Counted from the first letter of the stretch, positions 1 through 13,800 are shown. The stretch is 64,000 bases of DNA from Elymus sibiricus (GCA_039707655.1 CM077664.1:202052195-202116194); one strand, 5' to 3'. Notes: generated by a model not told the origin, from the letters alone. Program-made: numbers and translations.

Positions 1-2415
1 CGGCTCAAAAGCCTTAACACATCTACAGTAGTAGCATTGTCTCCTGTATATATTATGATCAAAGGAATGCCGGCTTATCTGGACCCCAGGTGTTTTGCAG
101 TAGTAGCTTTGTCTCCTGTATATCCTATGCTGAGCTTTTCCATGATCATATGGTTACTTGGGGGCTTCCAACTCATCGAGTTTAGCTTACAAAACCCTTT
201 TAACCCGGCGAAATGCCAAACTATACTTGGTTAAACCTGCCTGTTAGCAACATGCTACTCCCTAAAAAGCGACCCGGCGTACGCCTGATGAGTCAATCAC
301 AAAGGTGACCCTGAATTCATCATAGTTAAAACGCTCGATTGGTTGCGTGAGAGCCGGCTTTCAGAGAGATAGGACAAACCAAAAGAGGCCAAAAAGCCTG
401 CTTCCACAGGAAGCGAAACCAAGACTCAAGCCTTGAAAGCCGGTCTTATGCCATGCCTCGAAAGCTGGCGTTTTTATACTCTGTTATCATACACATACAT
501 CATCATACATTGCATCATCATACAATGCATCATTTATGCATATCTATATTTGTTTATGTCGCAGGAGCCGGTCTTCAAACCGGGTTACATTGTGACTCCA
601 CAGGAACAAACGAATCTTTGATAGCCAAAATGGCTGGATCTTCATCATGGTTTATCATGACCAGTATTAAATGATTGAGATATCAATTCTTCTAAATTCC
701 CGGGTTGCAAATTCAGCCAGGTCACATATAATACCTAGTCATTTAATTGACCGGGTTTTGGGTTATTCAACATGTGCTTTGTAGAAGACTACAGCACTTA
801 TGGATTTTTTCACACATTTTGCCGGGTTGCACTGCAACCACGGCCAAGGATTTCTTTCATCGTAAAAGCATCATCAGTTCACAAGCAAAATATTAAAGTG
901 CTTGATGGCATTGGCGGACTATGCAGTTTCACGCTCAAAAACTATTACAAGCCACGATTGGGATATTTTCTATCAAGTTTTTCAAAGCAAATTCAAGCTT
1001 GTAGAGTGATTGATGGTTGAGACCCGGTGGCTGGGTCTGCCGGATTAACATTGGTTTGTTCTCCTTCTGCGTCAATTGCCGCCGGGTTGTCACTTGCCGG
1101 GTCACCAGGATTTATTTGGTGAGTTGATAATACAAAAGTGTCTACTATGCGGCCAGGTAACCCAGTTCTTGGAGGCTACAGTGGATCTGAGTTTATTCTA
1201 CAGTGGAAGGAATAGTCCCGAGTCGCCGCAGGCAATACGACCCGGCACTTGGGGGCTACATTATTCAAATCAAGATTACATTCAGTATGAAAGTCTCATG
1301 TCGCTGCAAGCATGCACCACGACACTTGGGGGCTAATGCGTTGTCATTTTAAACTATTTTCATCGAAGACCCAGCTCACTATTAATAGTGACCCGGCTCC
1401 GACTACAGATAGTTCAAGTTCCAGATTGATAATAACAGCTAACCCGGCACTTGGGGGCTACATTATTTGTAGTTATACATCTACAAATATCAAAAGTTAA
1501 AGTTCAAAGTCCCAGGTTGCTGCAGGCAAGACAACCCGGCCCTTGGGGGCTACAGCATTCAGTTGTTTAATCCGATTATAAGGTCCAAATTGAAGACCCG
1601 GCCCATCACATACTGATGAGCCGGCCCTTGGGGGCTACACATGTGAAATGCAAACATTCAGTGACTCAGATGAACAACCGAGATTTCTCCAAAGTTGCAA
1701 CATTTATATTTAAGCAAGTCTTAAGCTATCACTATGTTCTACTCTTAAGACTTGGGGGCTACAGGTGATATGGATATAAGGGAGGAACACCTTCAAGTTT
1801 TCAGTTTTGAGCGAACTGGGTCTCATATTCTTGGTGGAGAAATTTGCAAAGTTTATCTCCTCCAAAGCTACTCATAGAAAGGCCCGGAAAGCCGGTTCAA
1901 CATCATATGGATTTCTTATTCCCAAAAATATCATCAAGCCAAAGCACTGGAAGCCGACTCAATGGCAGATGGGTGTTTTATTTCCCAATATTTTTCCGCA
2001 AGGAACCAGCGTGAGCAAGTTAATTGTGAAGCGAGCTTGTCGATGACAGAGGCCCAAAATTTCTAGGAATCCAATTCCATGACCCGGCGGTATCAACCTC
2101 CATGACCCGGCAACCTCGACGCTCGTAACTCGACAAGTTCTATATCTACAAGACAGAAGATGACATCGACATGTTGAAGCTTTTGAAAACCGGTTCAATA
2201 ACGGATGGATTATTATTACCAATGTTTTCCTGCAAAGGACGCGCATCAGCAAGTTGATTGAGAAGCCGGCTCGAAATTATGAGGAAGAAACCCGGATTTT
2301 TCCAGAAGCTGGTTCATTGAATAAAGGCGGCCTTTTAGGCGAGCCATTTTCTCTTAAATATATTTTTGTTTTCAGGAGTTTAGCATGAATAAATTCAAGC
2401 TAACCTTGGGGCTAA
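1..2415 (+). mobile_element. Gypsy-like LTR element, 3' interior (partial)
   Basis: This is the internal region upstream of the LTR at 2416-3020. No protease, RT, integrase or RNase H motif is readable, and the open frames are short and unrelated to each other. The sequence is dominated by recurring ACCCGGC / GCCGGCT words. A motif of the form ACTTGGGGGCTAC recurs near 1247, 1322, 1451, 1544, 1629 and 1750, and a last copy (CCTTGGGGCTAA) abuts the LTR, where a polypurine tract should lie. That last copy gives the plus orientation. I infer the long non-coding 3' region of a gypsy-type element whose coding part lies left of the window. It could be a non-autonomous derivative; I cannot name the family. 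Confidence 0.6.
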
Positions 2416-3020
2416 TGTTGGGGATATTCCCCACGGTTTGACCCGGCCAGGAGGTATAACCCGGCCCATCGCTTGGCGGCTCATGGGTCACCTCGCTTAC
2501 CCGGGCGACCAGGATGACAAGGACTCAGGCCCAGTGTGCAACCCGGCAGGAGGCCGGCTCACGAAGAGACCAAGGGGCCAGGGCGAGACCCGGCTTAAGG
2601 GGAGCCCAATGGGCCGGCTCGTAGAGGAGGACTAAGAAGAGAAAAGCAAGACCCGGACTAGTATCCAACTTGTAATAGAAAATAGACCAGTCCTAATCCT
2701 ACTAGGACTCTACATGTAAGCCGCCCCTTCAACTTATATAAGGAGGGGCAAGGCACCCCAAGAGGGACAAGTCAAGAGAGATAGAAAAATCAGTAGCTCT
2801 CGAGATAGAGATAGCGAAACAGCACCCTTGTAATCGAGATCATCATCATCAATATCAATCAAGCAGGATGTAGGCTTTTACCTCCACCGCGAGGGGCCGA
2901 ACCTGGGTAAAACTCGCATCTCTCAATTCCGACCAACCCCGTTCAAGCTACCACCTAGTTGCGATGACCTCACCACTAAGTCCTTTCGTGAGGACATCTT
3001 GCCGTGACAAAACCACGACA
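2416..3020 (+). repeat. 3' LTR of the gypsy-like element
   Basis: The segment starts TGTTGGGGATATTCC and ends CCACGACA, so it has TG...CA ends and is 605 bp long. A TATA box (TATATAAG, about 2735-2742) shows it reads on the plus strand. It is followed immediately by GTTAC (3021-3025). The intact copy of the interrupted Sirevirus LTR has GTTAC at the matching place (22915-22919), so GTTAC is the likely 5-bp target duplication. The matching left copy is outside the window. The element therefore inserted into the 5' LTR of Sirevirus 1. Confidence 0.8.
2735..2742 (+). promoter_or_regulatory. LTR TATA box
   Basis: TATATAAG sits in a short GC-flanked context a little past the middle of the 605-bp LTR, the usual place for the U3 promoter of an LTR element. 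Activity cannot be judged. Confidence 0.5.
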
Positions 3021-3815
3021 GTTACCGTTGCTCTTAAAATCCAACCGTTGTGAACGTGTCGGTTGGCCATTGGCTGGACCGCGTGTCCAAAATGGTCATT
3101 TCCCATCAGGGAAGGCTGCGGCTATAAATAGCCACCCCGCACCGGCGTTGTCCGGTGGCTGCTCCGTTTGATTCTAAGAAGATTGTTGAGCAACCCCCTC
3201 TCCGATAGATTTGAGTTTAAAATCCACCGAGAGAAAACCCCAGAGCCTAAAAATTAGATAGTGGTTCAGCATCACTCGAATCTAAGTCCAATACGCTCCG
3301 CCTATTACTCTTGAGAGCTGCAAACTCTCTAGACGGTTAGGTGTCAATCTCTTCAGAGACCAAGAGTAATTGTGTTTCTCGAAGAAGAAGTCTGTAAAGG
3401 TTCGGAGATCGCCTCAAGCATCTACCACGAGTAATCGGCATTGGTTGACAAACCAATTGTCGAGGAGAATAGGGCGAAGAGAGTTTATCTTCTGTGTTAA
3501 ATCACAACCCCTCCAACCAGACATAGTCCTTTTGCAGAAGGGCGAACTGGTCTACCAAATACCTTGTCGCCATCGAGCATCACTGGTCACCTATGCTACT
3601 CTCCTTTACATTCGAACTATGCCATGTGACATGTTTCAATTATGTGATTTACCTCGATGCATGTCTTAGTTTCCATTCGGTAGTTTATCTTCGCTCACTG
3701 TATACTGTTTTCATTTGTTCCGCTGCTGGGTTCCGAGAGTTTTGATATTTCCGAAAGAAAATTTAAAACTCCCATTCACCCCCCCCCCCTCTGGTTGACA
3801 TACTTCGTTCCTATA
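3021..3815 (+). repeat. 5' LTR of Sirevirus 1, 5' part displaced
   Basis: It aligns colinearly with 22915-23710 of the 3' LTR. Its first roughly 517 bp are missing here because the gypsy-like element inserted at 3020/3021; they presumably lie left of the window. It has a TATA box (TATAAATA, 3123-3130) and a long C run shortly before its end. It ends CCTATA where the 3' LTR has CCTACA, so the terminal CA has mutated to TA. Confidence 0.88.
3123..3130 (+). promoter_or_regulatory. TATA box of Sirevirus 1 5' LTR
   Basis: TATAAATA lies inside the palindromic context GGCTATAAATAGCC. The same string is at 23017-23024 in the 3' LTR and, inverted, at 45409-45416 in Sirevirus 2. Conservation between two diverged families supports a promoter role. 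Confidence 0.6.
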
Positions 3816-3817
3816 AT

Positions 3818-3829
3818 TGGTATCAGAGC
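3818..3829 (+). other. Primer binding site, initiator tRNA-Met
   Basis: TGGTATCAGAGC, two bases after the LTR end, is complementary to the 3' end of plant initiator tRNA-Met. This is the standard primer for minus-strand synthesis in copia and Sirevirus elements. It fixes both the LTR end and the element's direction. Confidence 0.9.
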
Positions 3830-3881
3830 AAGGTACTACTTGACGCTGCTCATTTTGGTCTAACCACCTTGGAGTTTAAGT

Positions 3882-6317
3882 ATGTCTTCAGTGAGCTACA
3901 AGTCGCACCTCAAGATTCCCATCTTTGATGGGACGGACTATCCCTTCTGGAAGGAGAAGATGAAGATCCGTCTCCGAGCTATTGATGATGATATGTGGAA
4001 CGTGGTGCAGAATGGATTTGTGGTTGAAGTGCCCCAGGTCCCCACTGATCACGAGAAGAAACTCATTCAGATAGATGCTCAAGCCAAAGATGAAATTGGT
4101 GGCCATCTCTCTCGTGCCCAATTTCTTCGCTATCGTCAGTGTGAAACTGCAAAGGAATTGTGGGACATTCTCGAAAAGATAAACGAGGGTGTTTCAACTC
4201 AGAAAGAAGCTCGCATTGATACACTTCGGGCCAAGTTCAATCGGTTCAAGCGAATTGGAAATGAAAGCTGCCAGCAAACCTTCGATCGTCTGAGTGACAT
4301 CGCAAACGAGCTACAAGGTCTCGGCGCCAAAGACATCACTGATCACGAAGTTGTGAAAAAATTGCTCCGATCCCTTGACAGTTCGTTCCACACTCTAGTT
4401 CTGATGATTCGGGAATGAGCTGATTTCAAAGTTCTCAACTCTGCTGACATCATGGAAAGTCTAAACACTCACGAAGAACAAGAAGAAGAAAAGAGAGATC
4501 TCTATGGCTCAAGTCACCGAAAAAGTCATGCTCTCAAAGCTGCGGCCGACTCTTCCTCAGAAGGAAACACCGATAAAGATTCAGATGACCCCGAAAGGAT
4601 CAGCAAGGACCTCGCATTGATCACGAAAAGATTCCAACGCCTTCATAGGAAAAATTAGTTTCAAAAGAAAGGATACAGCAACTCTGGCCGCTCCAAATCT
4701 TCATCAAAACCTACTGGAGATTACACCTGCTTCAAGTGCAAAAAGCCAGGACATTTCATCTCGGACTGCCCTCTCTGGGAAGCTGAAATTCGTGCCAGTG
4801 GAAGATTTGATTCAGGACACAACCATGGAAAAGGCAAGAGCAAAAGCTACGACTCCGATGATGAGAAGAAAACGAAGAAGTTTTTCAAGAAGAAGGATAG
4901 CACCTCCAAGTCCTCGTCAAGATCTTCCTCAAGGAATCCCTCCAAGTCCTCATCCAACCGAAAGAACACATCCTGCAAGGCCAAGGCGTACATCGGCAAG
5001 GAGATGGATTCCGATGAAGAAGCGTCATCTGACTCCGAAGAAGTTGATGAATCCGATGAGGATTCTGATTCCGGCATGGCTGGCATAGCGTGTGCCTCTA
5101 CTCCTGCATCGAACTTCTTCGAGAATCATTCGAGCGACAACGAGTCTCCTGCGTACTGCTTCATGGCCAAAGCTTCAAAAGAAAAGGTATCCTCCAAACA
5201 TCACAAGGTTCACTCCAGTGATCGATATTCTTCTGATCAGGATGACCATGCTAAACTGATCAAAATTGCTAATATGCAACAAAATTCTCTTGAGAAAACC
5301 CTCAGGAAATTTGAAGGGTTGTTGGTTGAGGAGATGGAGAAAAATCAATCGTTGACCGAAGAGCATTCCGCCCTCGAGTCTCGAATGAAAGAACTATCAG
5401 ATCGTCATGATTTTCTCTCAGCTGACTACGAAAGATTAACTTATGATTACCTGAAACGGAAACAGGAACTCGAGTCGCTGAGAGAGGCTCATGATGACTT
5501 GATCAGAGAAAATTCTCTTCTCACCCAACAACTCAAAGACAAACCTGAAGTGTTTGTACCTCCTTGCTTAAAATGCCTTGAACGCAGTAATGCTGAATCA
5601 AATGCTGAATCTTCTGTGAATGCTAACCCCTCGGTCATGGAAAATGGTTTTGTTTCTGATGAAAATGCTAGGTTGAAGGATCTTCTTCAGACAGGAATGT
5701 TCGAGTCTCTCAAAGGGCATCAAACCCTGTGTGACATTCTGAAGAAATCCATTCTTCACAAAAATCCCAGAAAGGAAGGTATCGGTTTCGAAAGGAAACT
5801 GAATGAGAATGGCTCCTACTGGGAACCTGATCAATATCCTCGCACTGTGTGGGTACCTGCTAAGAGCAAAACGCTCGATCCAGCTTTACTTTCGGGATAT
5901 GACTCTCCTATCCCTGAGTACTCATATGATGATTCTCTGGACAACTATAAGTTGTTCAAAAACCAACGTGGTGAGGCTGTTGCTCGCTATGTTGGACCAA
6001 ACAGCAGGAATGGCCCCCCAAAGGAATCTATATGGGTGCCCAGGAAAACTATCGAAGCATTACCTGTTACTAGACTACTAACCATGCAGGAAGAAAACGC
6101 TCGATATATCCTTGAAAAGATTCGTCAGAATGAGTACATACTTGTCTCACCCAACAGCTATACTCATTCGTCTGGAAGGAATTTCAATGCATACTCTTTC
6201 GATTATGCTCGTACTCATTCAAGTTACAATTCGAATAATTATCGAAAGAAATCATATCCTGCTCGCTCATATGTTTCGAAGCCACCTACAATGATGTGGG
6301 TGGTTAAGAAAGCCTAA
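3882..6317 (+). pseudogene. gag: Sirevirus 1 gag, broken
   Basis: Capsid-nucleocapsid protein that would form the retroelement particle. The frame begins MSSVSYKSHLKIPIFDG followed by YPFWKEKMK, the usual start of copia gag (DUF4219/UBN2 type). A CCHC zinc knuckle, CFKCKKPGHFISDC (C-X2-C-X4-H-X4-C), lies at about 4728-4769. It is followed by Lys/Ser-rich and acidic Asp/Glu/Ser-rich stretches, then a probable coiled coil near 5290-5560. In-frame stops at 4416-4418 (TGA) and 4656-4658 (TAG) interrupt a single frame, which closes with TAA at 6315-6317 after MWVVKKA. The long acidic and coiled-coil tail after the knuckle is a Sirevirus trait. Sirevirus 2 has the homologous tail. Confidence 0.85.
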
Positions 6318-6340
6318 TTTCTCTGTAGGACTATGTCTCC

Positions 6341-9300
6341 GGGTGTACAGAATGGATAATGGATAGTGGATGCACTAGTCATATGACCGGAGACAAGTCG
6401 TTGTTTGTCGACCCCAACTTAACTGCTTCATCTGAGAAGTATATTACTTTCGGCGACAACAACAAAGGAAAGGTAATTGGGTTAGGTAAAATTGCTATAT
6501 TCAAGGACAAGAACATTGATGATGTTTTACTTGTTCAGTCTCTTGGATTCAATCTCATGTCAGTTGGCAAGCTTTGTGACCTAGGCATGCTAGTTCTATT
6601 TTCTAAATCCAAATGCATCGTCTTTATGGCCACTGACAATTCCTTCGTTTTCGAGGGAAATAGAAAAGGTGATTTATATATTGTAGATTTCTCTAAGGGT
6701 CCCACAGTCCGAACTTGTTTGCTTGCAAAAGCAACCGAAGGATGGCTGTGGCACCGAAGACTTGGTCATGCAGGTATGAGAAATTTGCAGACTCTCGTGA
6801 AGAAAAATCATCTTCGTGGTATTCCTGATGTGAAATTCGACAAGGATCGTCTCTGTGCTGCGTGTGAAGCCGGTAAATTGGCCAAGAAGCACCACTCATC
6901 AAAAACTGTCATGACCACAACAAGACCACTGGAAATTCTTCATATGGATTTATTCGTGCCTCAAAACTACGCAAGTTTCGGAGGCAGTCATTATGGTCTG
7001 GTCATTGTTGATGATTTTTCTCGATACACTTGGGTATTCTTTCTCGAAGACAAAACCTGCACCCAAGACATCTTCAAAAGATTCGCTAAGAAGGCTCAGA
7101 ATGAATATGATGTGCGAATTAAGCATGTCAGAAGCGACAATGGCACTAAGTTCAAAAATACTCATATCGAAGATTTTCTCGATGAAAATGGTATCACTCA
7201 TGAATTCTCTGCCGCATACACTCCCCAACAGAATGGAGTTGTTGAGCGAAAGAATAGAACTCTCATTGAAATGGCGAGAACAATGCTCAGTGAGTATAAA
7301 ACTCCCATTCGTTTATGGGCTGATGCTATTAACACTGCTTGCCATGTTGTGAATCGTGTTTATCTTCATAAATTCCTTAAGAAAACTTCATATGAACTTA
7401 TCACTGGCAAGAAACCAAATGTTTCCTATTTACGTGTATTTGGTGCACCTTGCTATATTCGTGACATGAATCATAATTCCAAGTTTACACCCAAGGCACA
7501 TGAAGGTTTTCTTCTTGGTTATGGCTCGAACTCGCATACTTATCGTGTCTATAACTCTCACCACGAGAAAGTTATGGAAATGGTAAATGTGCGGTTTGAT
7601 GAATCTAACGGCTCCCAAAAGGAGCACCTGCCTAATGTGATAGATGAACCTCCGATTTTGTATGCTATTCGGCAAATGGCTATTGGGGACGTCAGGCCAG
7701 TCGAAAGTAATACACCTGACTCTTCCGATGATGATGCTCCCATAGCTCGACGCACACGCCAATCTACTGCCAAAGAAAATGCCGCACCGAACACAAATGG
7801 CAACCCAAATGCAAATGCCGATCAAAATGGCAATCAAGATGAAAATGGCGATACTAATGCCAATCCTGATGCTGGTACTGAGGAAAATGAAAATGATCAT
7901 CAAGAAGGAAATCCTCTCCCACGAGTGGCAAATCGAGTTGACCCTGCATTAATCCTCGAAGATCTCGAGAATCCAGGTTACCGACCCACAACTCGTTCTC
8001 GCACTCATTTGGCTAACTATTGTGGCAGTTTCTCTTTTGTCTCATTGACAGAACCTACCTAGTATGAAGAAGCTATGAATGATCCCGATTGGATGAATGC
8101 CATGCAAGAAGAGTTGGTGCAATTTGAATTGAATGATGTGTGGGAATTGGTTGACAAACCGAATCCTAAGAAGCACAATATCATCGGCACAAAATGGATT
8201 TTCCGGAACAAGCAAGATGAAAATGGCATTGTTGTGAGAAACAAAGCACGTCTTGTCGCTCAAGGGTATACACGGGTAGAAGGTATTGATTTCGGTGAAA
8301 CATATGCTCCTGTTGCTCGCCTTGAGGCAATTCGTATTCTTCTCGCTTATGCAAATTACAATGATATTCTGCTTTACCAAATGGATGTGAAAAGTGCCTT
8401 CCTCAATGGTGAAATTGATGAGGAAGTATATGTTAGGCAGCCACCTGGCTTTGAAAACCCTCAGTTTCCTAACAAAGTTTTCAGGTTAAAAAAGGCGTTG
8501 TATGGGCTAAAGCAAGCCCCTCGAGCTTGGTATGACACTCTGAAGAGGTTTTTGCTCGACAAAGGGTTCAAGCCAGGATCCACTGATTCCACTCTTTTTA
8601 CTCGTGCTATTGATGGCGATCTATTCGTGTGTCAAATTTATGTGGATGATATTATTTTCGGCTGTACTAACAATGCTTGCAGCATGGAATTCGGGCGAAT
8701 GATGTCCGAGAAGTATCAAATGTTGATGATGGGTGAACTTAAGTTCTTTCTCGGACTGCAAATTCGTCAACAGGACAATGGAATTTTCATATCTCAGGAA
8801 AAATATCTGAGAGACTGTCTTAAGAAGTTCAAAATGCAAGATTGCAAACAGAAGGGTTACAAAACTCCCATGCCCACAAATGGCCAGCTGGACGCAGATG
8901 TGTACGGTAAAGATTACGATCAGAAAGCTTATCGTTCGATGATTGGTTCTTTGCTTTACCTATGTGCATCCAGACCTGATATTATGTTGAGTGTTTGTAT
9001 GTGTGCTCGTTTTCAAGCTGCACCGAAAGAATCGCATCACCAAGCGGTCAAGCGTATTCTGAGATATTTGGCTCACACTCCACCTTAGGTTTATGGTATC
9101 CTAAGGGAGCACAGTTTGACCTCGTTGGATATTCAGACTCAGATTATGCAGGTGACCGGGTTGACAGGAAATCTACTTCGAGGACATGCCATTTCCTCGG
9201 TAGATCATTGGTATGTTGGTCATCAAGGAAGCAGAATTGTGTCTCGCTCTCTATGGCTGAGGCCGAATATATTGCTGCTGGCGCTTGTTGCACTCAGTTA

Positions 9301-9597
9301 TTATGGATGAAGCAGACTCTGAAGGATTATGGCATCAAGGTCAAGAAGATTCCTCTATTGTGCGACAATGAGAGTGCGATCAAAATTGCACACAATCCTG
9401 TGCAGCACTCTCACACCAAGCATATTGAGATCAGACACCATTTCCTACGCGGTCATGTTGCTCGAGAGGATATTGTTATCAGTCACGTCAATACCGAAGA
9501 GAATCTCGCCGATATCTTCACCAAGCCTCTCGATGAGAAAAGATTCTGTGCGTTACGGTGTGAGCTAAATATCCTAGATTCCGCAAACATGCAGTAA
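6341..9597 (+). pseudogene. pol: Sirevirus 1 pol (PR-INT-RT-RNH), broken
   Basis: The frame is shifted relative to gag. In order: protease DSGCTSHMTGD (about 6362); pre-integrase WLWHRRLGH (about 6748); integrase core with Asp in HMDLF, Asp in VRSDNG and Glu in NGVVERKN (6940-7250); an Asn/Asp-rich linker (7790-7900); RT with [12 protein letters not shown] (8377-8412) and the catalytic YVDDIIFG (8639-8662); and RNase H with YSDSDYAGD (about 9130) and [10 protein letters not shown] (about 9361). The protease-integrase-RT order defines Ty1/copia. It is broken by a TAG at 8060-8062 and by a 1-base loss at about 9085, after LAHTP, which moves RNase H to another frame. The catalytic motifs survive but no full protein can be made. 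Confidence 0.92.
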
Positions 9598-10814
9598 GCT
9601 GGACTCGGCACCCGTACCATCACTTCCACATCTTAGAAGGAATGGGTGCATAACACTCGAAGAGTTTGAAAATTTTGACAAAGTGAAATTTTCTTTCTCA
9701 GAATGAATACATTAACGAAGAACTAGACTAATCGGGTGCCACGATAATTGTGCGATGCTCGGGGTCATACAGTTCTTATACGGTGGGTAACGCCACCACA
9801 ATTTCTATTCGTTGAGTTGCGCTTGAAGATTTTGTGTCTGTCCGAATGGTTTTCACTCATAGCTTTTCTCTCGGGTGTTAGTGTTTCTTCGTCTGAGTGA
9901 AATACCTAGGACCCTGTTTGTTTTCCCTCTATTCTATCTCTTCCAGTCTATGTTGTTCCGTTATGAATGCACAAATGTCATCTGGGAACGAAACTTTATC
10001 TGGTGTCCTTGACCACGTTAAAGTTTCGGTCCGAACTTAATCAGTTTTGGCGAAAGCCGTCCAAAATTTGGGGTTTCCCGCCCAAGTTTGGACCACGTTC
10101 TTTGGTGACGGTTGCCACGTGCTCTTCATCAACTGCCAGTTCATCTGGTCCGTTGAATCGCAATAGTCCCTTTACTCTGGCCGTCCGATCAGATTCACCG
10201 GGGTGCGGTTAGTTCCTCCTCGCATATTAATGTTGTGCCGCCACCCTCCTCGTTTCACTTCGCATCTTCCCCATCGCCACCTTTCGAAGCCCTACCGCAC
10301 TGCTCCTCCTCGAGCTCAACGACGTCGACCATCTTCGCCGCTTCGCTGCCGGAAAGAGGTCGCCGGAGTCATTCCTCGCCGCCGCGGATCATCTTCCTCT
10401 CCGCGCCGCAGTAGTCGTTGCACATCACCAAGTTAGGGTATGTGTAGTGCGAACTCGTTCTTCCATTCTTCCTGCTCGAGTTCGTCAGCGGTAAAAATTG
10501 CCTATTTTTACTGTATTTCTCAGATCCTTACTGATAGGTAACTTGTGCGGATGTGGTTTGTAGTTATCCCTCGCATCCGAAAAATTTCAGATCTAGGGTT
10601 TGTGTTATGTCTCGTACGAACGGAATGCTTAGCACGTTTACTAGTATTTTCTTCGAACCTACTAGTTCGTTCTATACATTTCTTTCGCCCGAAACATTTC
10701 TCAAAGTCTGCATCTATTTCTTCATCAAAAACGATTTCTTCTTCAAAATCTTCGCTGTGTGCATTCGTAACCCTGTCCCCACTTTCCCTCGCATCTATCT
10801 ATGTTCACAGGAAA
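9598..10814 (+). other. Non-coding spacer between pol and extra ORF
   Basis: No supported gene. The open frames here are short, and the conserved part of the 3' ORF starts only at the ATG at 10815. A stretch near 9775-9800 (CGGTGGGTAACGCCACCAC) recurs inverted at 38402-38425 in Sirevirus 2, so the spacer is shared element sequence. Such spacers in Sireviruses may hold splice sites for the downstream ORF; none can be assigned by eye. Confidence 0.5.
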
Positions 10815-13800
10815 ATGCAGTCAGTTGAGGATTCAGCTAAACCAGTAAGTCGGGCTGACAGAGATGATGTTATTCTGGGCACTGCTGATGAATCTAAAGC
10901 TCCGAATGCTAAGGGCCCAACGGTAGGCCCATCAACCAGCAAGAGAAAAAGATCTGATCAAAATGCCGACGAGCAAGAAGAGACTGCTCCGAAGAAGAAG
11001 AGGGGTGGCAGACAGGCATACACCAACACCGCCGAATACATCTCTCATGATCGATATGACACTGTTCCAGGAGAAACAAGATACTCGTCAACAATGGATT
11101 CGCCGCCACTGGGTGCGCAAGTGGTTCAACTATGAATTTGTTCATCCTCGGTTTGCTCAGAACTTTGCATTTCATCCACCGTGGGGTGACTGCCGTGAAA
11201 TTTCTCTCATCAAGGCAAATGGTCCCCAAGAGAGACCACCTCCTCCGTCAAATGCTCATGAGTCTTCCCTTCGCACACCTGCATCATATCCCGATGAGCT
11301 TGCTAAGCGTCAGCGCAATGCCATCAAGCGAGCCTAGAGAGCCGAAAAGCAAAAGGCGCGTGAACAGGAAAACCTTCGCCTCCTCAAAGATGAGGTGGAG
11401 AAGAAAAAGGCCGAAGGAAAATCTGAAAGCCGTTCTAAACGCAAGCATGATCCCAGTGCTTCTGTGAAGAGAAAGAGCGCACCAAAGAGACAAAAGGCTG
11501 AACCTGCTGATGATCTTCGAATGGATGATTCCTCGGCTGATGATGATGATCCTCCACTCACCAAGGACGAAGTTGCTGCTACTCTAAGCGAGGAAGTAAA
11601 CATTACTACATCAACTGTGCTGCCTGATCTTCGGGTTAACTTGGTTCCAGAAGCACCACCGAAGAAGATCCCAGCTAGAAAGACCCCTGCTACCACTATC
11701 ACGATGAAGCAGCATGTGAACACAACTCATCCAGATGCTATAAATTTGAAGGATTTGGTAGTTGACGCTCCTGTGAGTTCTGCCAAGCCAGGCGAAAATA
11801 TTCCCAAACCTGACTTGAAGAAAATCAAGGCGCCTACCGAGAAAGTTGCTCCGCAGGCTACTGCTCCAAAGGAGAAGGTTGCTAAATTTGCGCCTACCTT
11901 GACTCAGCCTTTGGCTTCAAAGCCTCCTTCCGAGCAAGTTCTTGTCCAGACTGCTCCCTCTATCAAGTCTGATGCTCCTCATTACTATGATCACATATTT
12001 ATCATGGAACAGCTCGATAAATTTGTGGACAATCCTTTCGATGGAGAAGTGGCATCCCTACCTATTCCTGCCGAGGTTATTACTCAAGCCACTTCCGTAG
12101 TTCAAGAACTGAGAGAAGATGCAGTTGAGATCAACTCTCTCTCTGCCGAGCTAATGGACATTGATGAATGCATGAAAACTGCCTCTTCAAAATTTGTCAT
12201 CAAAGCGCTCGAAGACTCCTACAAGGATATCAATCGTGCCATGACTCTCCTTCGCCACCGCAGGTTACGCTTTCACACGGATCTAGATGAAATTGTTCGG
12301 AAGATCTGTGATGAACATCAAGCCAAAGTCACTGGATACAATGATCTGGTCAAGGGCCATATTGATCAAGTTGCTCAGCAAAAGAAAGAGCAACGAAAAA
12401 GAATTGCGACGAAAAATGTACCTCCTGCTCCGAAAGAACCATCACCTGTTCCCCAAGTTGCTCAATCTCCTGCTCCGCAAGAAAAATCTCCTGAGCCAGC
12501 TATTCCTTCGAACCCTCCAGTCAAGGACTCAGATGCTCCTCCCTCGCCAAGGCCAACTGAATCAGTGCCTGTGGCCTCCCCTGCTCGCGCTGATATTCCC
12601 TCGCAACAATTTGTCTCTGAGGAAGGTGAAATCCCTCGCTCCGAGCCCCAAGCTTCTCCGGCTCATGAAGCTCCAAAAGTCTCGGCCTCTCTTATAGTCG
12701 AGCAACAACAGATTCCAGTCGAGCAACAACCTTCAGTGAATGACTCCGCCTCAGGGCCTACGGTGATTGAACCTGCTCTGCTGTCTACCTCAGCACCACC
12801 CACAGTTGCAACACCTGCTCCGTCTCCACTCAAGTTATCCATCGACACAGCTACATGAATGCCAGATGTTGGTCCCTCTGAACGGAAATCTGTCTCTGCT
12901 CGCCGCACGGACTTAGTTGTCTATGGTGATGAATATCTTTCTCCTGAAGAAGAACTCAAATATCCATACCCTCGTGAAGAACTGCCTTTGTTCTCGTCAG
13001 GCGCAGGCGCAAAAGGTCCTCTTTTTAATCGGAATGCGCATCCCAAATTCTTTCAAGCCAGTCCGTATGATGGGCCGCGTACTTCAGAATCGCCTCGTTT
13101 CTGGACTAAGGAACAGGCCATCTATTACTCTCGGGTCCTCTATGAGAGCCGAAAGATATTTCCTCACGAATATCTGGACATCCCTGCTATGCGCAACCTT
13201 GGCTGTTTCAATCAATTGCTTCAGGATCTGGATGATTTCTGCCACACCAAGGTCTTTGAATTCGAGCACCCTTGGAACAGAGAGATTATTCTTCAATTCT
13301 AGGCTACACTATATATCTCTGGCGATGAATCTGATAGCTCCAAATGGGTTATGGAATGGATGACCGAAGGGAAACGCATCAAATGCACTTCAACGGATTT
13401 TGTCTCGCACTTCCATTTCCCTCGTTTTGAGCACGGTAACACTGAAATTCGGGTTCACAACATTGATGTTATATCAGATGACATTTTTCGATGCACAATG
13501 GATCAAGAAAAGCTTCGTGACTACACTGGTCCTCCTCGTCCTGAGCATTTAACCTTCGACAATTAGACGCTATTCCACATGCTCACCTACACCATTTGTC
13601 CTCTGGCTGGTATGAATCCGGACAAGTCCATCTCAGATGTTCTTCGCAATGCTATATATGCAATATCTGAGCGATACATTTTCGATGTGGAAGACATGTT
13701 CCTACACATTCTGAAGGATTCTGCTTAATATTCCTTCTGCATCAAAGTGTTTGCGCCATGGATCCAAAAAGTTGTTGATCATGCAATGCGCACAGTGTAT

